Assembly (NCBI RefSeq): GCF_000213055.1
Contig: NZ_CM001165.1
Location: forward strand, 5,478,945-5,542,944
Direction of reading: 5' to 3'
Length of the DNA stretch: 64,000 bases
Origin: Streptomyces sp. Tu6071
Lineage (GTDB): Bacteria > Actinomycetota > Actinomycetes > Streptomycetales > Streptomycetaceae
A program made the position numbers and the translations under genes. Under the pieces are notes generated by a model. It ran no database searches. It was not told the origin of the DNA and worked only from the letters and a program-made list of their open reading frames with translations. Each line of letters starts with the position of its first letter. Position 1 is the first letter of the stretch. Below are positions 54,797 through 63,986 of the stretch, in pieces.

Positions 54797-55408
54797 TCAC
54801 CGCTCGACCCGCTTCGTCATCCGCAGCTCCGCGCCCTCCCCCTCCCCGTCCCGCCCCTCGACCACGAACCCCCGCCGCAGGTACATCTCCCGTGCCTCCG
54901 CGTTCCCGGCCAGCACCCCGAGCCGCAGCCGCGCCGCGCCTATCCGTCGCGCCCACTCCTCCACGGCGCCGAGCAGCAGGCCCCCGAGGCCCCGTCCGCG
55001 TACCGCCGTCGCCACCCACACAGAGTGCAGCTCGACCGTGCCGTCCCCGGCGGGGAGGCCGCTCGTCGTCCCCACCGCGGTCCCGTCCACGAAGGCCGCC
55101 AGGTGGTACGCGCCCGGCAGCACGAGCCGGTCCCGCCAGCGCCGCTCCTCGCGCGGACCCCAGTCGGCGAGCCGCGCCCTGAACGCGTGCGGAGCGTCCG
55201 CGAGCGCCGCCCGCCGCAGCTCCCGCCACAACGGCCAGTCGGCGGACCCGAGCGCCCGCAGCTCCACCCCGGCGGATCGAGCCGCCGCGCCGACCCACGG
55301 AACGTCCGCCCCGGACGCCCGCGCCCCGCCCCCCGACGTCTCCGCCCCGTCCCTCCGGTCCTCCGGCCCCCGCCTCCCAGCGGGCGGACCGCCTCGCCCC
55401 TCCGTCAC
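54797..55408 (-). CDS. GNAT-family N-acetyltransferase
   Basis: This 203-residue protein has a ~45-residue low-complexity N-terminus and then a GNAT fold: [53 protein letters not shown] (acetyl-CoA pyrophosphate loop R-G-R-G-L-G) and [24 protein letters not shown]. It transfers an acetyl group to an unknown amine. The start overlaps the stop of the upstream DinB gene by 4 bp (ATGA), so the two are translationally coupled. Confidence 0.88.
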   Translation of the reverse strand: MTEGRGGPPAGRRGPEDRRDGAETSGGGARASGADVPWVGAAARSAGVELRALGSADWPLWRELRRAALADAPHAFRARLADWGPREERRWRDRLVLPGAYHLAAFVDGTAVGTTSGLPAGDGTVELHSVWVATAVRGRGLGGLLLGAVEEWARRIGAARLRLGVLAGNAEAREMYLRRGFVVEGRDGEGEGAELRMTKRVER

Positions 55409-56058
55409 GCCCCCGCCCCCTCCCGCTCACCCGCCCGCTCCGCCCCCTCCGGGTCCGCCTCGCGTGCCGCGCGCTCGACCTTCTCGCGGTACGCCGACCA
55501 CTCCCCGCCGTCCCACTCGGGGAGATTCGCGTCCTCGCGGCCCGCCCCCGCGCGCCCGTCGAGCAGCTCGCGCGTGATGTCCGCGTGGCCCGCGTGCCGC
55601 TGCGTCTCGGCGAGGACGCGGACCAGGACGTGGTGCAGCGTCGTCACGGCCCGGTGCTCCGGCCACCACGGCACCCGGCCCTCCGCGTCGAGCGGCAGCT
55701 CCGCGAGGACCGCGTCCGTGTGCGCCCACGCCGCCCGGTACAGGCCGGTGAGCGCGGCCCTGGATTCCTCGGGGCGCGCCCACAGGTCGTCCTCGGGCTC
55801 GCGCGTCCAGTGGAAGTCGGGCTCCTCGCCCTTCGCGAAGTACGGCCGCCCGAACGTGTCCCCGAAGTACCCCAGCTCCACCGCCGCCAAGTGCTTCACG
55901 AGCCCCAGCAGGTTCGTCCCGGTCGGCGTCAACGGGCGCCGTACGTCGTACTCCGAGAGGCCCTCCGCCTTCCACAGCACGGCCTCGCGCGCCTCCTGGA
56001 GGTACCGGTGCAGATCGGCCACAGGCCCGTTGAACGACATGATCGCCCCCGCTTTCAT
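55405..56058 (-). CDS. DinB-family (DUF664) protein
   Basis: This 217-residue four-helix-bundle protein is of the DinB/YfiT-like superfamily, which includes mycothiol-dependent thiol transferases. The metal-site His residues appear in [17 protein letters not shown] and [23 protein letters not shown] [15 protein letters not shown] third is likely in [14 protein letters not shown]. Starts at ATG 56058 (MKAGAIMSF) and ATG 56040 (MSFNGP, with GGGGG upstream) are both possible. It is coupled to the GNAT gene. The family's mycothiol link fits an actinomycete; the substrate is unknown. Confidence 0.85.
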   Translation of the reverse strand: MKAGAIMSFNGPVADLHRYLQEAREAVLWKAEGLSEYDVRRPLTPTGTNLLGLVKHLAAVELGYFGDTFGRPYFAKGEEPDFHWTREPEDDLWARPEESRAALTGLYRAAWAHTDAVLAELPLDAEGRVPWWPEHRAVTTLHHVLVRVLAETQRHAGHADITRELLDGRAGAGREDANLPEWDGGEWSAYREKVERAAREADPEGAERAGEREGAGA

Positions 56059-56295
56059 CCCTACGTTTGCCACGTGCCGCCGAGTCTCGCACCCACTACT
56101 GACAACGCCCCGGAAAGCCGGTCGGGGCCCGCTCCCGCCCGCCGCCGGCCTTCCCCGGAACCCGGCCGGGCACGCCCCGCGCCCCGGCCGGCCCCGCCCC
56201 TGAGCCCCGCTCCGTACCCCGCCCCGCCGCCCCTGCCCTGCCTCGCCCCCGCACATCTGTCCGGGATGTCCCTCCCTCCGCTTAGGCTCTGTCCC

Positions 56296-57648
56296 ATGGC
56301 AGCGACTTCCCGGCAGGCCGATGGCGAGACGAATCGGCTGTCCCACGACACGGCGGACTACACCCCGGCGGACACCGAGCGCTGGGCACCCGAGCCCGAC
56401 AAGCGCCCCGGCCGCACCGCCTTCCAGCGCGACCGGGCCCGGGTCCTGCACTCCTCCGCGCTGCGCAGACTCGCGGGCAAGACGCAGGTCGTCACCCTCG
56501 GCACGGGCGGTCACGCCTGGGACGCGAGCCCCCGTACCCGCCTCACCCACTCCCTGGAGTGCGCCCAGGTCGGCCGCGACCTCGGCGGCGCGCTCGGCTG
56601 CGACCCCGACCTCCTCGAGGCCGCGTGCCTCTCGCACGACCTCGGCCACCCGCCCTTCGGCCACAACGGCGAGCAGGTCCTCGACGAACTCGCCCGCGAC
56701 ATCGGCGGCTTCGAGGGCAACGCCCAGTCCCTGCGCCTGCTCACCCGCATCGAGCCCAAGCGCTTCGTGCCGGGCCCGGACGACACCCGGATCGGTGTCG
56801 GCCTCAACCTCACGCGCGCCGCCCTCGACGCCGCCACCAAGTACCCCTGGCCGCGCGGCGGGCACCCGCTGGACCCCGCGCACCCGAAGTTCGGCGTGTA
56901 CGAGGACGACCTCCCCGTCTTCCGCTGGCTCCGCGCCGAGGCGCCCCGGGACCGTACGTGCTTCGAGGCCCAGGTCATGGACTGGTCCGACGACGTCGCC
57001 TACTCCGTGCACGACCTGGAGGACGGCCTGCACGCGGGCCACATCGACCCCAACGCGCTGCTCTCCGAGCCCGAGCGGGCCGAGATCCACCGCGTCGCGC
57101 TCGACCGCGGCCACGTACCGCCCGACGCGGAGCGCGCCGAACTCGACGCGGCACTCGACCGCCTCCTCGCCGAGGAGTGGTGGCCGCACCACTACGACGG
57201 CACCGGCACCGCCCAGGCCCGCCTGAAGGACGCCACGAGCGAACTCATCGGCCGCTTCTGCCTCGCCGCCGAGACCGCGACCCGCGCCGCCCACGGACCG
57301 GCGCCGCTCAGCCGCTACGCGGCCCGCCTCGTCGTCCCGCGCACCGCCCGCCTGGAGTGCGGGCTCCTCAAGGCCGTCGCGGACCTCTACGTCATCCAGC
57401 GCGCGGAACAGGAGGAGATCCGCGCCGCTCAGCGCGTGCTCCTCACCGAACTCGGCGCCGCGCTCGCGGCCCGCGCCCCGCACGGCCTGGACCCCCAGTT
57501 CCGCGCCCTCTTCGACCAGGCCGGGGACGATCCCGCCCGCCACCGCGTCCTGATCGACCAGATCGCCTCCCTGACGGACGAGGCGGCGCGCTCACTGCAC
57601 GCCGAACTGACCCAGCAGGGGCGCATTCAAGCCCCCTCCGGCGGCTGA
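56296..57648 (+). CDS. dgt: deoxyguanosinetriphosphate triphosphohydrolase-like HD-domain protein
   Basis: This 450-residue dNTP triphosphohydrolase is of the HD superfamily. The N-terminal [27 protein letters not shown] is the family start. The metal site is H ([15 protein letters not shown]), HD ([16 protein letters not shown]) and a later Asp ([18 protein letters not shown]). It converts dNTPs to deoxynucleosides and tripolyphosphate, limiting the nucleotide pool. TAGGCT ends seven bases before the ATG at 56296, so the mRNA is probably leaderless. Confidence 0.93.
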   Translation: MAATSRQADGETNRLSHDTADYTPADTERWAPEPDKRPGRTAFQRDRARVLHSSALRRLAGKTQVVTLGTGGHAWDASPRTRLTHSLECAQVGRDLGGALGCDPDLLEAACLSHDLGHPPFGHNGEQVLDELARDIGGFEGNAQSLRLLTRIEPKRFVPGPDDTRIGVGLNLTRAALDAATKYPWPRGGHPLDPAHPKFGVYEDDLPVFRWLRAEAPRDRTCFEAQVMDWSDDVAYSVHDLEDGLHAGHIDPNALLSEPERAEIHRVALDRGHVPPDAERAELDAALDRLLAEEWWPHHYDGTGTAQARLKDATSELIGRFCLAAETATRAAHGPAPLSRYAARLVVPRTARLECGLLKAVADLYVIQRAEQEEIRAAQRVLLTELGAALAARAPHGLDPQFRALFDQAGDDPARHRVLIDQIASLTDEAARSLHAELTQQGRIQAPSGG

Positions 57649-57779
57649 GGAGCGGGGGCGCGGGCGTGGAGCCCCCGCACGGCCGCTCCGGTGGAAACGA
57701 GGAACCCTCGCCCCGCGCCCCCCGCCTGAGCTGCTGTACCGTCAGGAATCCCCCGCACCGAGGCAACCGGGACCCAGGA

Positions 57780-57803
57780 ACTCGATCACCCCCCCGATCG
57801 AGT
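57780..57803. repeat. hairpin with C-rich loop upstream of the reductase gene
   Basis: ACTCGATC and GATCGAGT are perfect 8-bp arms around an eight-base C-rich loop. The hairpin is ~115 bp upstream of the flavoprotein GTG, in a 270-bp gap with several other C tracts. It could be a transcript hairpin or an operator. Confidence 0.4.
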
Positions 57804-57918
57804 CACCCCCCTTCCCCCCGCCCGCCCCCGTGCGGGACGCTCGCAGGGGACCGCCGCCCCCGTCCGCGTCCGCCGCAAGGGCGGTGCGCGGCGGGCTCGG
57901 GTACTGAGGAGGCAGCAC

Positions 57919-59190
57919 GTGGTCGACGCGGATCAGACGTTCGTCATCGTCGGAGGGGGCCTGGCCGGCGCCAAAGCGGCGGAGACGCTGCGCGCGGAGG
58001 GCTTCACCGGGCGGGTGATCCTGGTGTGCGACGAACGGGAGCACCCGTACGAGCGCCCCGCGCTCTCCAAGGGCTACCTGCTCGGCAAGGACGCCCGCGA
58101 GAGCGTCTTCGTGCACGAGCCCGGGTGGTACGCGGGCGCCGAGGTCGAACTCCACCTCGGCCAGCCCGCCGTGTCGCTCGACGCGGCCAACCACACCCTC
58201 ACGCTCGGCGACGGCACGCCCCTCCACTACGACAAGCTGCTCCTCGCCACCGGCTCCGAGCCGCGCCGCCTGGAGATCCCCGGCACCGATCTCGCGGGCG
58301 TCCACCACCTGCGCCGCCTCGCCCACGCCGAGCGCCTGCGCCGCACCCTCGCGAACCTCGGCCGCGACAACGGCCACCTGCTCATCGCGGGCGCGGGCTG
58401 GATCGGCCTGGAGGTCGCCGCCGCCGCGCGCGAGTACGGCGCCGAGGTCACCGTCGTCGACGCCGCGCCCACCCCGCTGCACCACGTGCTCGGCCCCGAG
58501 GTCGGCAGGCTCTTCACCGACCTGCACGCCGAGCGCGGCGTCCGCTTCCACTTCGGCGCCCGCCTCACCGAGATCATCGGCCAGGACGGCATGGTCCTCG
58601 CCGGGCTCACCGACGACGGCGAGGAGCACCCCGCCCACGACGTCCTCGCGGCCGTCGGCGCCGCGCCCCGCACCGCCCTCGCCGAGTCCGCGGGGCTCAC
58701 GCTCGCCGCGCCCGAGCACGGCGGCGGCATCGCGGTCGACGCGGGGCTGCGCACCTCGGACCCGGACGTCTACGCGGCCGGGGACGTCGCCTCCGTGCCG
58801 CTCGGCCTCTTCCCCGGCGCGCCCCTGCGCGTCGAGCACTGGGCCAACGCGCTCAACGGCGGCCCGCTCGCGGCCCGCGCGATGCTCGGCAGGGACGTCA
58901 CGTACGACCGCGTCCCGTACTTCTTCTCCGACCAGTACGACCTCGGCCTGGAGTACTCGGGCTGGGCGCCGCCGGGGCAGTACGACCAGGTGCTCGTACG
59001 GGGCGACGCCGCCAAGCGCCGCTTCCTCGCCTTCTGGCTGCTCGACGGGCAGGTGCGGGCCGCGATGAACGTCAACGTCTGGGACGTGACCGAACCGCTC
59101 CAGAAGCTCATCCGCGCCGGCAGCCGCCCCGACCCGGAGGCCCTCGCGGACCCGAACGTCCCGCTGGAGTCCTTCCTGCCGTCACCCTGA
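57919..59190 (+). CDS. FAD-dependent ferredoxin reductase-like oxidoreductase
   Basis: This 423-residue flavoprotein is of the putidaredoxin/rubredoxin reductase type. It has the N-terminal FAD loop FVIVGGGLAGAKAAETLRAEGF, YERPALSKGYL, ATGSEPR, the NAD loop LLIAGAGWIGLEVAAAAREYGAEVTVVDA, the FAD-ribityl motif VYAAGDVA, and a C-terminal reductase domain (YFFSDQYDLGLEYSGWAP). It would pass electrons from NAD(P)H to a ferredoxin, usually for a P450 or oxygenase. No ferredoxin gene is adjacent. The GTG at 57919 follows GAGGAGG. Confidence 0.92.
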   Translation: MVDADQTFVIVGGGLAGAKAAETLRAEGFTGRVILVCDEREHPYERPALSKGYLLGKDARESVFVHEPGWYAGAEVELHLGQPAVSLDAANHTLTLGDGTPLHYDKLLLATGSEPRRLEIPGTDLAGVHHLRRLAHAERLRRTLANLGRDNGHLLIAGAGWIGLEVAAAAREYGAEVTVVDAAPTPLHHVLGPEVGRLFTDLHAERGVRFHFGARLTEIIGQDGMVLAGLTDDGEEHPAHDVLAAVGAAPRTALAESAGLTLAAPEHGGGIAVDAGLRTSDPDVYAAGDVASVPLGLFPGAPLRVEHWANALNGGPLAARAMLGRDVTYDRVPYFFSDQYDLGLEYSGWAPPGQYDQVLVRGDAAKRRFLAFWLLDGQVRAAMNVNVWDVTEPLQKLIRAGSRPDPEALADPNVPLESFLPSP

Positions 59191-59256
59191 AAAGGCTGTG
59201 TGCGCATTCGTTCGAACGCGGGGCACGGTCCTGCCCGCATCCGTAAGGTGCCCCGC

Positions 59257-59802
59257 GTGAAGACACGGGGAATCAAACTGACCGCGATGGCGGCGATAAC
59301 GGTCCTCGCCCTGACGGGCTTCTCGACAGGGCGGGGACACGGCACCGGCAGCAGGCACGGGAGCGGCGGGCACGGCGGCGGATGCAGCAGCTCCTCGCAG
59401 CGGCAGAACGGCTCCAGCTCCTCCGACGACGACGATGCCTACGACTCGGGCTACAACCGGGGCTACAACAGCGGGACGAACCGGCGCCACACCTCCACCC
59501 CCGGCCCCGCCGCGAGCGGGACCGGCTCCGGGAGCACCCGCGCCTCGACCGTCACGGCGACCCTCGTCTCCTGCGTGAGCGCGGGCAAGCCCTGGTCCAC
59601 GGTGCGCCTGAAGAACACCGGCACCAGGACGGGCCGCTACACCGGCAGCGTGACCTTCTACGACAAGGACGGCGGCTACGTCGACCTCCAGGGCATCGTC
59701 GACGTGAGCGTGGCCAAGGGGAAGACGAAGACGGTGAAGGTCAAGCCCCTCGACCCCACGGGCATCAAGAGGTGCGTGCTGACGGACGAGGAGGACTTCT
59801 GA
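59257..59802 (+). CDS. small secreted protein of unknown function
   Basis: This 181-residue exported protein has a signal peptide (LTAMAAITVLALTGFSTG). A Gly/His/Ser-rich segment follows, then an acidic patch and Tyr-Asn repeats (YDSGYNRGYNSG), and a C-terminal FxLYD-like beta-domain with one Cys pair (TLVSCVSAG, IKRCVLTDEED). The GTG at 59257 has TAAGGT ending exactly seven bases upstream, so the message is probably leaderless. No family function is known. Confidence 0.75.
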   Translation: MKTRGIKLTAMAAITVLALTGFSTGRGHGTGSRHGSGGHGGGCSSSSQRQNGSSSSDDDDAYDSGYNRGYNSGTNRRHTSTPGPAASGTGSGSTRASTVTATLVSCVSAGKPWSTVRLKNTGTRTGRYTGSVTFYDKDGGYVDLQGIVDVSVAKGKTKTVKVKPLDPTGIKRCVLTDEEDF

Positions 59803-59844
59803 GTCCGTCGCGGACGCCTTCCCCCGGCCGGGCCCGGCCTTCGG

Positions 59845-60270
59845 TCAGGCGGCGCGCTGTTCCTCCCCGGCGTCCCCGGCCGCCCGCGGGCGGCCGAAGA
59901 GCAGGTCGTACCCCGGGGGGAGCTGGAGCAGGACGCGCTCTGTCAGCTCCTCGCCCGCCGCGTCGGCCGCGACGCTGAGCACCGCGCTCACGTCCCAGGC
60001 CGCGGTGGCCTCGGTGGCCCCCTCGATCCAGGCGGCGGCGGCCCGTACGAACCGCTCGGCGGAGAGGGGCCCGGCGGCCCGGAGCGGGTCGAGGAGGACC
60101 AGGGCGAAGGTCTCCGGGAGCCGGGCCGCCAGTTCTGCCCGTATCCCGCCGGCCAGATGCGCGCCCAGCAGCGCCAGTACGGTACGGGCCGCCTGTCCGG
60201 CCTCGCTCCGGCTCGCGTACTCGCCGCGTTCCCGCACCTGCTCCAGGAACGCTTCCTCTCGCATCGTCAT
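59845..60270 (-). CDS. DUF2267-family protein
   Basis: This 141-residue helical protein has the DUF2267 pattern: FLEQVRERGEYASRSEAGQAARTVLALLGAHLAGGIRAELAARLPETFALVL, and a second helical half (FVRAAAAWIEGATEATAAWDVSAVLSVAADAAGEELTERVLLQLPPGYDLLFG). The molecular function is unknown. It lies 178 bp downstream of hsp18 on the same strand, beyond a terminator. Confidence 0.88.
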   Translation of the reverse strand: MTMREEAFLEQVRERGEYASRSEAGQAARTVLALLGAHLAGGIRAELAARLPETFALVLLDPLRAAGPLSAERFVRAAAAWIEGATEATAAWDVSAVLSVAADAAGEELTERVLLQLPPGYDLLFGRPRAAGDAGEEQRAA

Positions 60271-60379
60271 GACTGCCCCCTGCCTGTGTCCGTGTCCTCC
60301 GTGAGCGCGTCTTCTGCGAGCGCGTCCTGCGGTGGACGGCCGGTGCGCGGCGGACCGCCGGTGCGCCGGCCGGGGGCCC

Positions 60380-60421
60380 GCGCCGGAGGACGGGTACGGG
60401 AGGGAGCCCGTCCTCCGGCGC
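60380..60421 (-). terminator. hsp18 terminator
   Basis: Perfect 15-bp arms GCGCCGGAGGACGGG and CCCGTCCTCCGGCGC with a 12-base loop lie 28 bp after the hsp18 stop. Confidence 0.85.
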
Positions 60422-60448
60422 GCGGCCCGTGCCGGCCTCGTCCCGGCC

Positions 60449-60889
60449 TCAGCCGCTGATCTCCTTGCGCCCGGAGCCCGCGCCGATGGCGATCTTGCGT
60501 GGCTTGGCGCGCTCCGCGATCGGGATGCGCACCGTCAGCACGCCCGCCTCGTAGTCGGCCTGGATGCGCTCGGTGTCGAGGGTGTCGGCGAGCATCACCT
60601 GCCGCGAGAAGACGCCCAGCGGGCGCTCGGACAGCTCGACCTGGGCCTCCTTGCTCCGCCCGACCGGACGGCGCTCGGCCTTGACGGTCAGCATGTTCCG
60701 CTCGACGTCGATGTCGATCGCGTCCGGGTCGACGCCCGGGAGGTCCAGCGCGAGCACGTACTCCCCGCCGTCGCGGTAAGCGTCCATCGGCATCAGGGAC
60801 GGCCGCGACCACGTGCCGGACGCGGAGTTGCCGAAGAACTGCTGGGTGATGCGGTCCAGCTCACGGAAGGGGTCGGTGCGCATCAGCAT
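60449..60889 (-). CDS. hsp18: small heat-shock protein Hsp18 (Hsp20/alpha-crystallin family)
   Basis: This 146-residue holdase chaperone prevents aggregation of heat-damaged proteins. The alpha-crystallin domain (~38-135) includes [64 protein letters not shown], and a C-terminal I-x-I-like KIAIG. The ATG at 60889 has GGAGGTG eight bases upstream. The promoter (TTGTCA-17-TATAAC) is overlapped by a perfect RheA-type operator, and the divergent gene encodes the RheA-type repressor, as in S. albus. Confidence 0.93.
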   Translation of the reverse strand: MLMRTDPFRELDRITQQFFGNSASGTWSRPSLMPMDAYRDGGEYVLALDLPGVDPDAIDIDVERNMLTVKAERRPVGRSKEAQVELSERPLGVFSRQVMLADTLDTERIQADYEAGVLTVRIPIAERAKPRKIAIGAGSGRKEISG

Positions 60890-60952
60890 GGGGAAGACAC
60901 CTCCATGGTCGAGACGGGCCCTCGCAGGCCCCGTGCGTGGTTGCCTGTCTCT

Positions 60953-60981
60953 GTTATAGCGTGTCATCCAAGAGATGACAA
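60953..60981 (-). promoter_or_regulatory. hsp18 promoter
   Basis: Read on the minus strand, -35 TTGTCA (60981-60976) and -10 TATAAC (60958-60953) are separated by exactly 17 bp, about 65 bp upstream of the ATG. The -35 lies within the RheA operator. Confidence 0.75.
60962..60980. promoter_or_regulatory. RheA-type operator 1
   Basis: TGTCATC-CAAGA-GATGACA is a perfect match to the TGTCATC-N5-GATGACA operator that I recall for RheA at S. albus hsp18. It overlaps the hsp18 -35 region. Confidence 0.8.
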
Positions 60982-60988
60982 GCAAGGG

Positions 60989-61007
60989 TGTCACCCGATG
61001 GATGACA
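60989..61007. promoter_or_regulatory. RheA-type operator 2
   Basis: TGTCACC-CGATG-GATGACA differs from the operator consensus at one position and is centred 27 bp from operator 1. It ends 19 bp before the rheA ATG and fits autorepression. Confidence 0.7.
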
Positions 61008-61026
61008 CCTTGAGTGGAGGTGGCTC

Positions 61027-61800
61027 ATGGCCGCAGCGGACGAACACCCTCGGCAGCACCAGCCCCCGACCCCGTCCGGCACCCCGCCGACGCCGGGGAC
61101 CGCCCCCGGCACGCCCTCCGCCCCGGACCCGTCCGCGCCTGCCGGGCACGGCACTCCGCCCGCTCCGGCCACCCCCGCCGCACCCCTGCCCGCCGTGACA
61201 GCGGCCCTGGAGACCATCGCCGACGTGGTCCGTACGGCCCAGTCGAGCCCGCCGACGTCCCCGGCGGCCTCCGGCACCGGTGCCGAGCAGGCGCTCGCGG
61301 CGCTGCTCCTGCTGCGGCAACTGCGCGAACAGCTCGGCGGCTGGGAGACCGGCCTGATCGAGGACGCGCGGGAGGCCGGTGCGAGCTGGGCCGAGCTGGC
61401 CGGACCGCTCGGGGTCGCCAACCGGCAGTCGGCCGAGCGCCGCTACCTCCGCCGCCGTCCCGGCACCCCCGGCAGCACCGGGGAGGAGCGCATCCAGGCC
61501 ACCCGGGACCGCCGCGCCGCCGACCGCGCCGTCGCCGCCTGGGCCCGCGAGCACGCCACCACGCTGCGCGGCCTCGCGGCCGAGGTCGTCGCCCTGGACG
61601 CGCTGCCCGCACCGGCCCGTACCCCCCTCGCCCAAGCCCTCGGCCACCAGGACCCGGCCCGCCTCCTCGCGCCGCTCAAGGCCGCCCGCCCCCACCTGGC
61701 CGCCCGCCATCCCGCCCTCGCCGCCCGCGTCGACGCCCTGGCACTCCGCCCCGGGGACACCCCGCCCGGCGACGGCACCCCCGCCGCCCCGGCCCCCTGA
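61027..61800 (+). CDS. rheA: HSP18 transcriptional repressor RheA-like
   Basis: This 257-residue protein is divergent from hsp18. A ~60-residue Pro/Ala/Thr-rich N-terminus precedes a helical core (VTAALETIADVVRTAQSS, ALAALLLLRQLREQLGGWETGLIEDAREAGASWAELAGPLGVANRQSAERRYLRR), where ASWAELAGPLGVANRQSAERR looks like a helix-turn-helix. A helical C-terminal half (TRDRRAADRAVAAWAREHATTLRGLAAEVVAL) follows. In S. albus RheA is a thermosensor that releases DNA on heating. The assignment here rests on gene arrangement, operator match and overall pattern. The ATG at 61027 has GGAGGTG just upstream. Confidence 0.82.
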   Translation: MAAADEHPRQHQPPTPSGTPPTPGTAPGTPSAPDPSAPAGHGTPPAPATPAAPLPAVTAALETIADVVRTAQSSPPTSPAASGTGAEQALAALLLLRQLREQLGGWETGLIEDAREAGASWAELAGPLGVANRQSAERRYLRRRPGTPGSTGEERIQATRDRRAADRAVAAWAREHATTLRGLAAEVVALDALPAPARTPLAQALGHQDPARLLAPLKAARPHLAARHPALAARVDALALRPGDTPPGDGTPAAPAP

Positions 61801-61802
61801 GG

Positions 61803-61965
61803 CGCCCGCCCCGCGGACGGCTGCCGGGACCGACTCCGCCCCACGGACGGCCGCAGGGACCCCGCCCCGCGGACGGCCGCGAAGCCCTGCCCCGCAGACG
61901 GCCCCCGGACCCCGCCCCGCAGATAGCCCCCCGGACCCCGCCCCGCGGACGGCCCCCCGGGACGC
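61803..61965. repeat. degenerate ~27-bp tandem repeats between rheA and dnaG
   Basis: About six diverged copies of a CCCCGCCCCGCGGACGGCC-type unit follow the rheA stop. The rest of the gap to 62072 is C-rich, ending in the dnaG -10-like box. Confidence 0.75.
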
Positions 61966-62072
61966 CCGCCCGCCCCCGGGGCCCGCCCGGATCGGCGCCC
62001 CCGCCCCACCCCCTCCTCCCGTCCGTCCCTCCTCTCGTCCACCCACCGCTCCGGGCCCCGTAGACTTCCCCC

Positions 62073-63986
62073 GTGGCTGGCAGGATCAAGGACGAGGACG
62101 TGAAGGCGGTCAGGGACGCGGTCCCGATCGACTCCGTTGTCGCGGAGTACCTCCAGCTCAAGAACGCGGGCGGCGGGAACCTCAAGGGCCTGTGCCCCTT
62201 CCACGACGAGAAGTCGCCGTCGTTCCAGGTCAGCCCCGCGAAGGGCCTCTTCCACTGCTTCGGCTGCCAAGAGGGCGGCGACACGATCACCTTCGTCATG
62301 AAGGTGGACCACCTCAGCTTCTCCGAAGCCGTCGAACGCCTCGCCGGTCAGGCGGGCATCACCCTCCGTTACGAGGAGGGCGGCTACAACCCGACCCAGC
62401 AGCGCGGCGAGCGCATCCGCCTCATCGACGCCCACCGCGCCGCGGCGAAGTACTACGAGGAGCAGCTCGCCGGACCCGAGGCCGAGATCGGCCGCAAGTT
62501 CCTCGCCGAGCGCGGCTTCGACCAGAGCGCCGCCGCGCACTTCGGCGTCGGCTACAGCCCGGCGGGCTGGGACCACCTCACCCGCTACCTGCGCGGCCAA
62601 GGCTTCACCGACCGCGAGCTGATCACCTCCGGTCTCTCCCAGGAGAGCCGCGGCGGGCGCCCCATCGACCGCTTCCGGGGCCGCCTCATGTGGCCGATCA
62701 AGGACATCGGCGGCGACATCGTCGGCTTCGGCGCCCGCCGTCTGCGCGAGGACGACAACGGACCGAAGTACCTCAACACCCCCGAGACCCCCGTCTACCG
62801 CAAATCGCAGGTCCTCTACGGCATCGACCTCGCCAAGAAGGACATCGCCCGCGCGAGCCGCGCCGTCGTCGTCGAGGGCTACACCGACGTCATGGCCTGC
62901 CACCTCTCCGGCGTCACGACCGCCGTCGCGACCTGCGGCACAGCCTTCGGCACCGAGCACATCAAGATCCTGCGCCGCCTGCTCATGGACAACGGCAGCG
63001 CCCGGGTGATCTTCACCTTCGACGGCGACGCGGCCGGGCAGAAGGCCGCCCTGCGCGCCTTCGAGGACGACCAGAAGTTCGCCGCCGAGACGTACATCGC
63101 GATCGCTCCCGACAACATGGACCCCTGCGACCTGCGTCTCGCCAAGGGCGAGCAGGCGGTCGCGGAACTCGTCGAGCCGCGCGTCCCGCTCTTCGAGTTC
63201 GCGCTGCGCCAGATCGTCTCGCGCTACGACCTGGAGACCCCCGCGGGCCGCGCCGCCGCGCTCGACGAGGCGGCGCCCGTCGTCGCGAGCGTCAAGAACG
63301 TCGCGCTGCGCCACGCCGTCGCCGTCCAGCTCGCCGGGATGCTCGGCTACGGCCCGATGGACCAGCAGGAGGTCGTACGGCGCGTCGCGACCGTCGCCCG
63401 CTGGGCCCGCGAGCACCGGGGCGAACCCCTCCCCGGCGGCCCGCGCCGCCCCGCCACGGCCACCTCGGGCGCCCCTCAGCGTCCCGGCAACTCGGGCCCC
63501 GCGCTCATCCTGCGCAACCCCGCGCACATGACCGAGCGCGAACTGCTCAAACTCGCTCTCCAGCGGCCCGAACTGGTCTCGCCCGCTTTCGACGCGTACG
63601 AGATCGACGAGTTCACCGCCGAGCCGTACGCCGCCGTGCGCCAGGCCATCGCCGACGCGGGCGGCGCCGAGGAGGGCGTCCACGACGCGATGGCCTACCT
63701 CACCGCCGTGCGCGAGGCGGCCCCCGACGACCGCGTCCGCGCGATGGTCACCGAACTCGCCGTCGAACCGATCCGCCGCCGCGTCGTCGACGAGATCTAC
63801 GCGAGCGAGCAACTGGTCCGGGTCCGGGTCCGCGCCGTCCAGCGCCGCGTCACCGAACTCCAGGGCACCTTCACCCGCGTCTCCGCGCAGGGCGACCAGG
63901 CCCGCGCGGCCGAGGTCCAGAGCGAACTGTGGGTCCTGGAGCAGTACGGCCGCGCCCTCCAGCAGCAGGGCGCGGCAGCCCTCTGA
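62073..63986 (+). CDS. dnaG: DNA primase
   Basis: This 637-residue primase makes RNA primers for replication. The N-terminal zinc finger is CPFHDEKSPSFQVSPAKGLFHCFGC (Cys-His-Cys-Cys). The catalytic Toprim domain has VVVEGYTDVMACHLSG and VIFTFDGDAAGQKAA (acidic metal site). A C-terminal DnaB-interacting helical domain follows (HMTERELLKLALQRPELVSPAF onwards). Length is normal. The GTG at 62073 has TAGACT six bases upstream, suggesting a leaderless or near-leaderless transcript. Confidence 0.96.
   Translation: MAGRIKDEDVKAVRDAVPIDSVVAEYLQLKNAGGGNLKGLCPFHDEKSPSFQVSPAKGLFHCFGCQEGGDTITFVMKVDHLSFSEAVERLAGQAGITLRYEEGGYNPTQQRGERIRLIDAHRAAAKYYEEQLAGPEAEIGRKFLAERGFDQSAAAHFGVGYSPAGWDHLTRYLRGQGFTDRELITSGLSQESRGGRPIDRFRGRLMWPIKDIGGDIVGFGARRLREDDNGPKYLNTPETPVYRKSQVLYGIDLAKKDIARASRAVVVEGYTDVMACHLSGVTTAVATCGTAFGTEHIKILRRLLMDNGSARVIFTFDGDAAGQKAALRAFEDDQKFAAETYIAIAPDNMDPCDLRLAKGEQAVAELVEPRVPLFEFALRQIVSRYDLETPAGRAAALDEAAPVVASVKNVALRHAVAVQLAGMLGYGPMDQQEVVRRVATVARWAREHRGEPLPGGPRRPATATSGAPQRPGNSGPALILRNPAHMTERELLKLALQRPELVSPAFDAYEIDEFTAEPYAAVRQAIADAGGAEEGVHDAMAYLTAVREAAPDDRVRAMVTELAVEPIRRRVVDEIYASEQLVRVRVRAVQRRVTELQGTFTRVSAQGDQARAAEVQSELWVLEQYGRALQQQGAAAL

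Noticed and set aside
59209..59218. CGTTCGAACG palindrome as a LexA/SOS box or tRNA T-loop
   Set aside because: It lacks the spaced half-sites of the actinobacterial LexA box, and no tRNA cloverleaf can be drawn around it.
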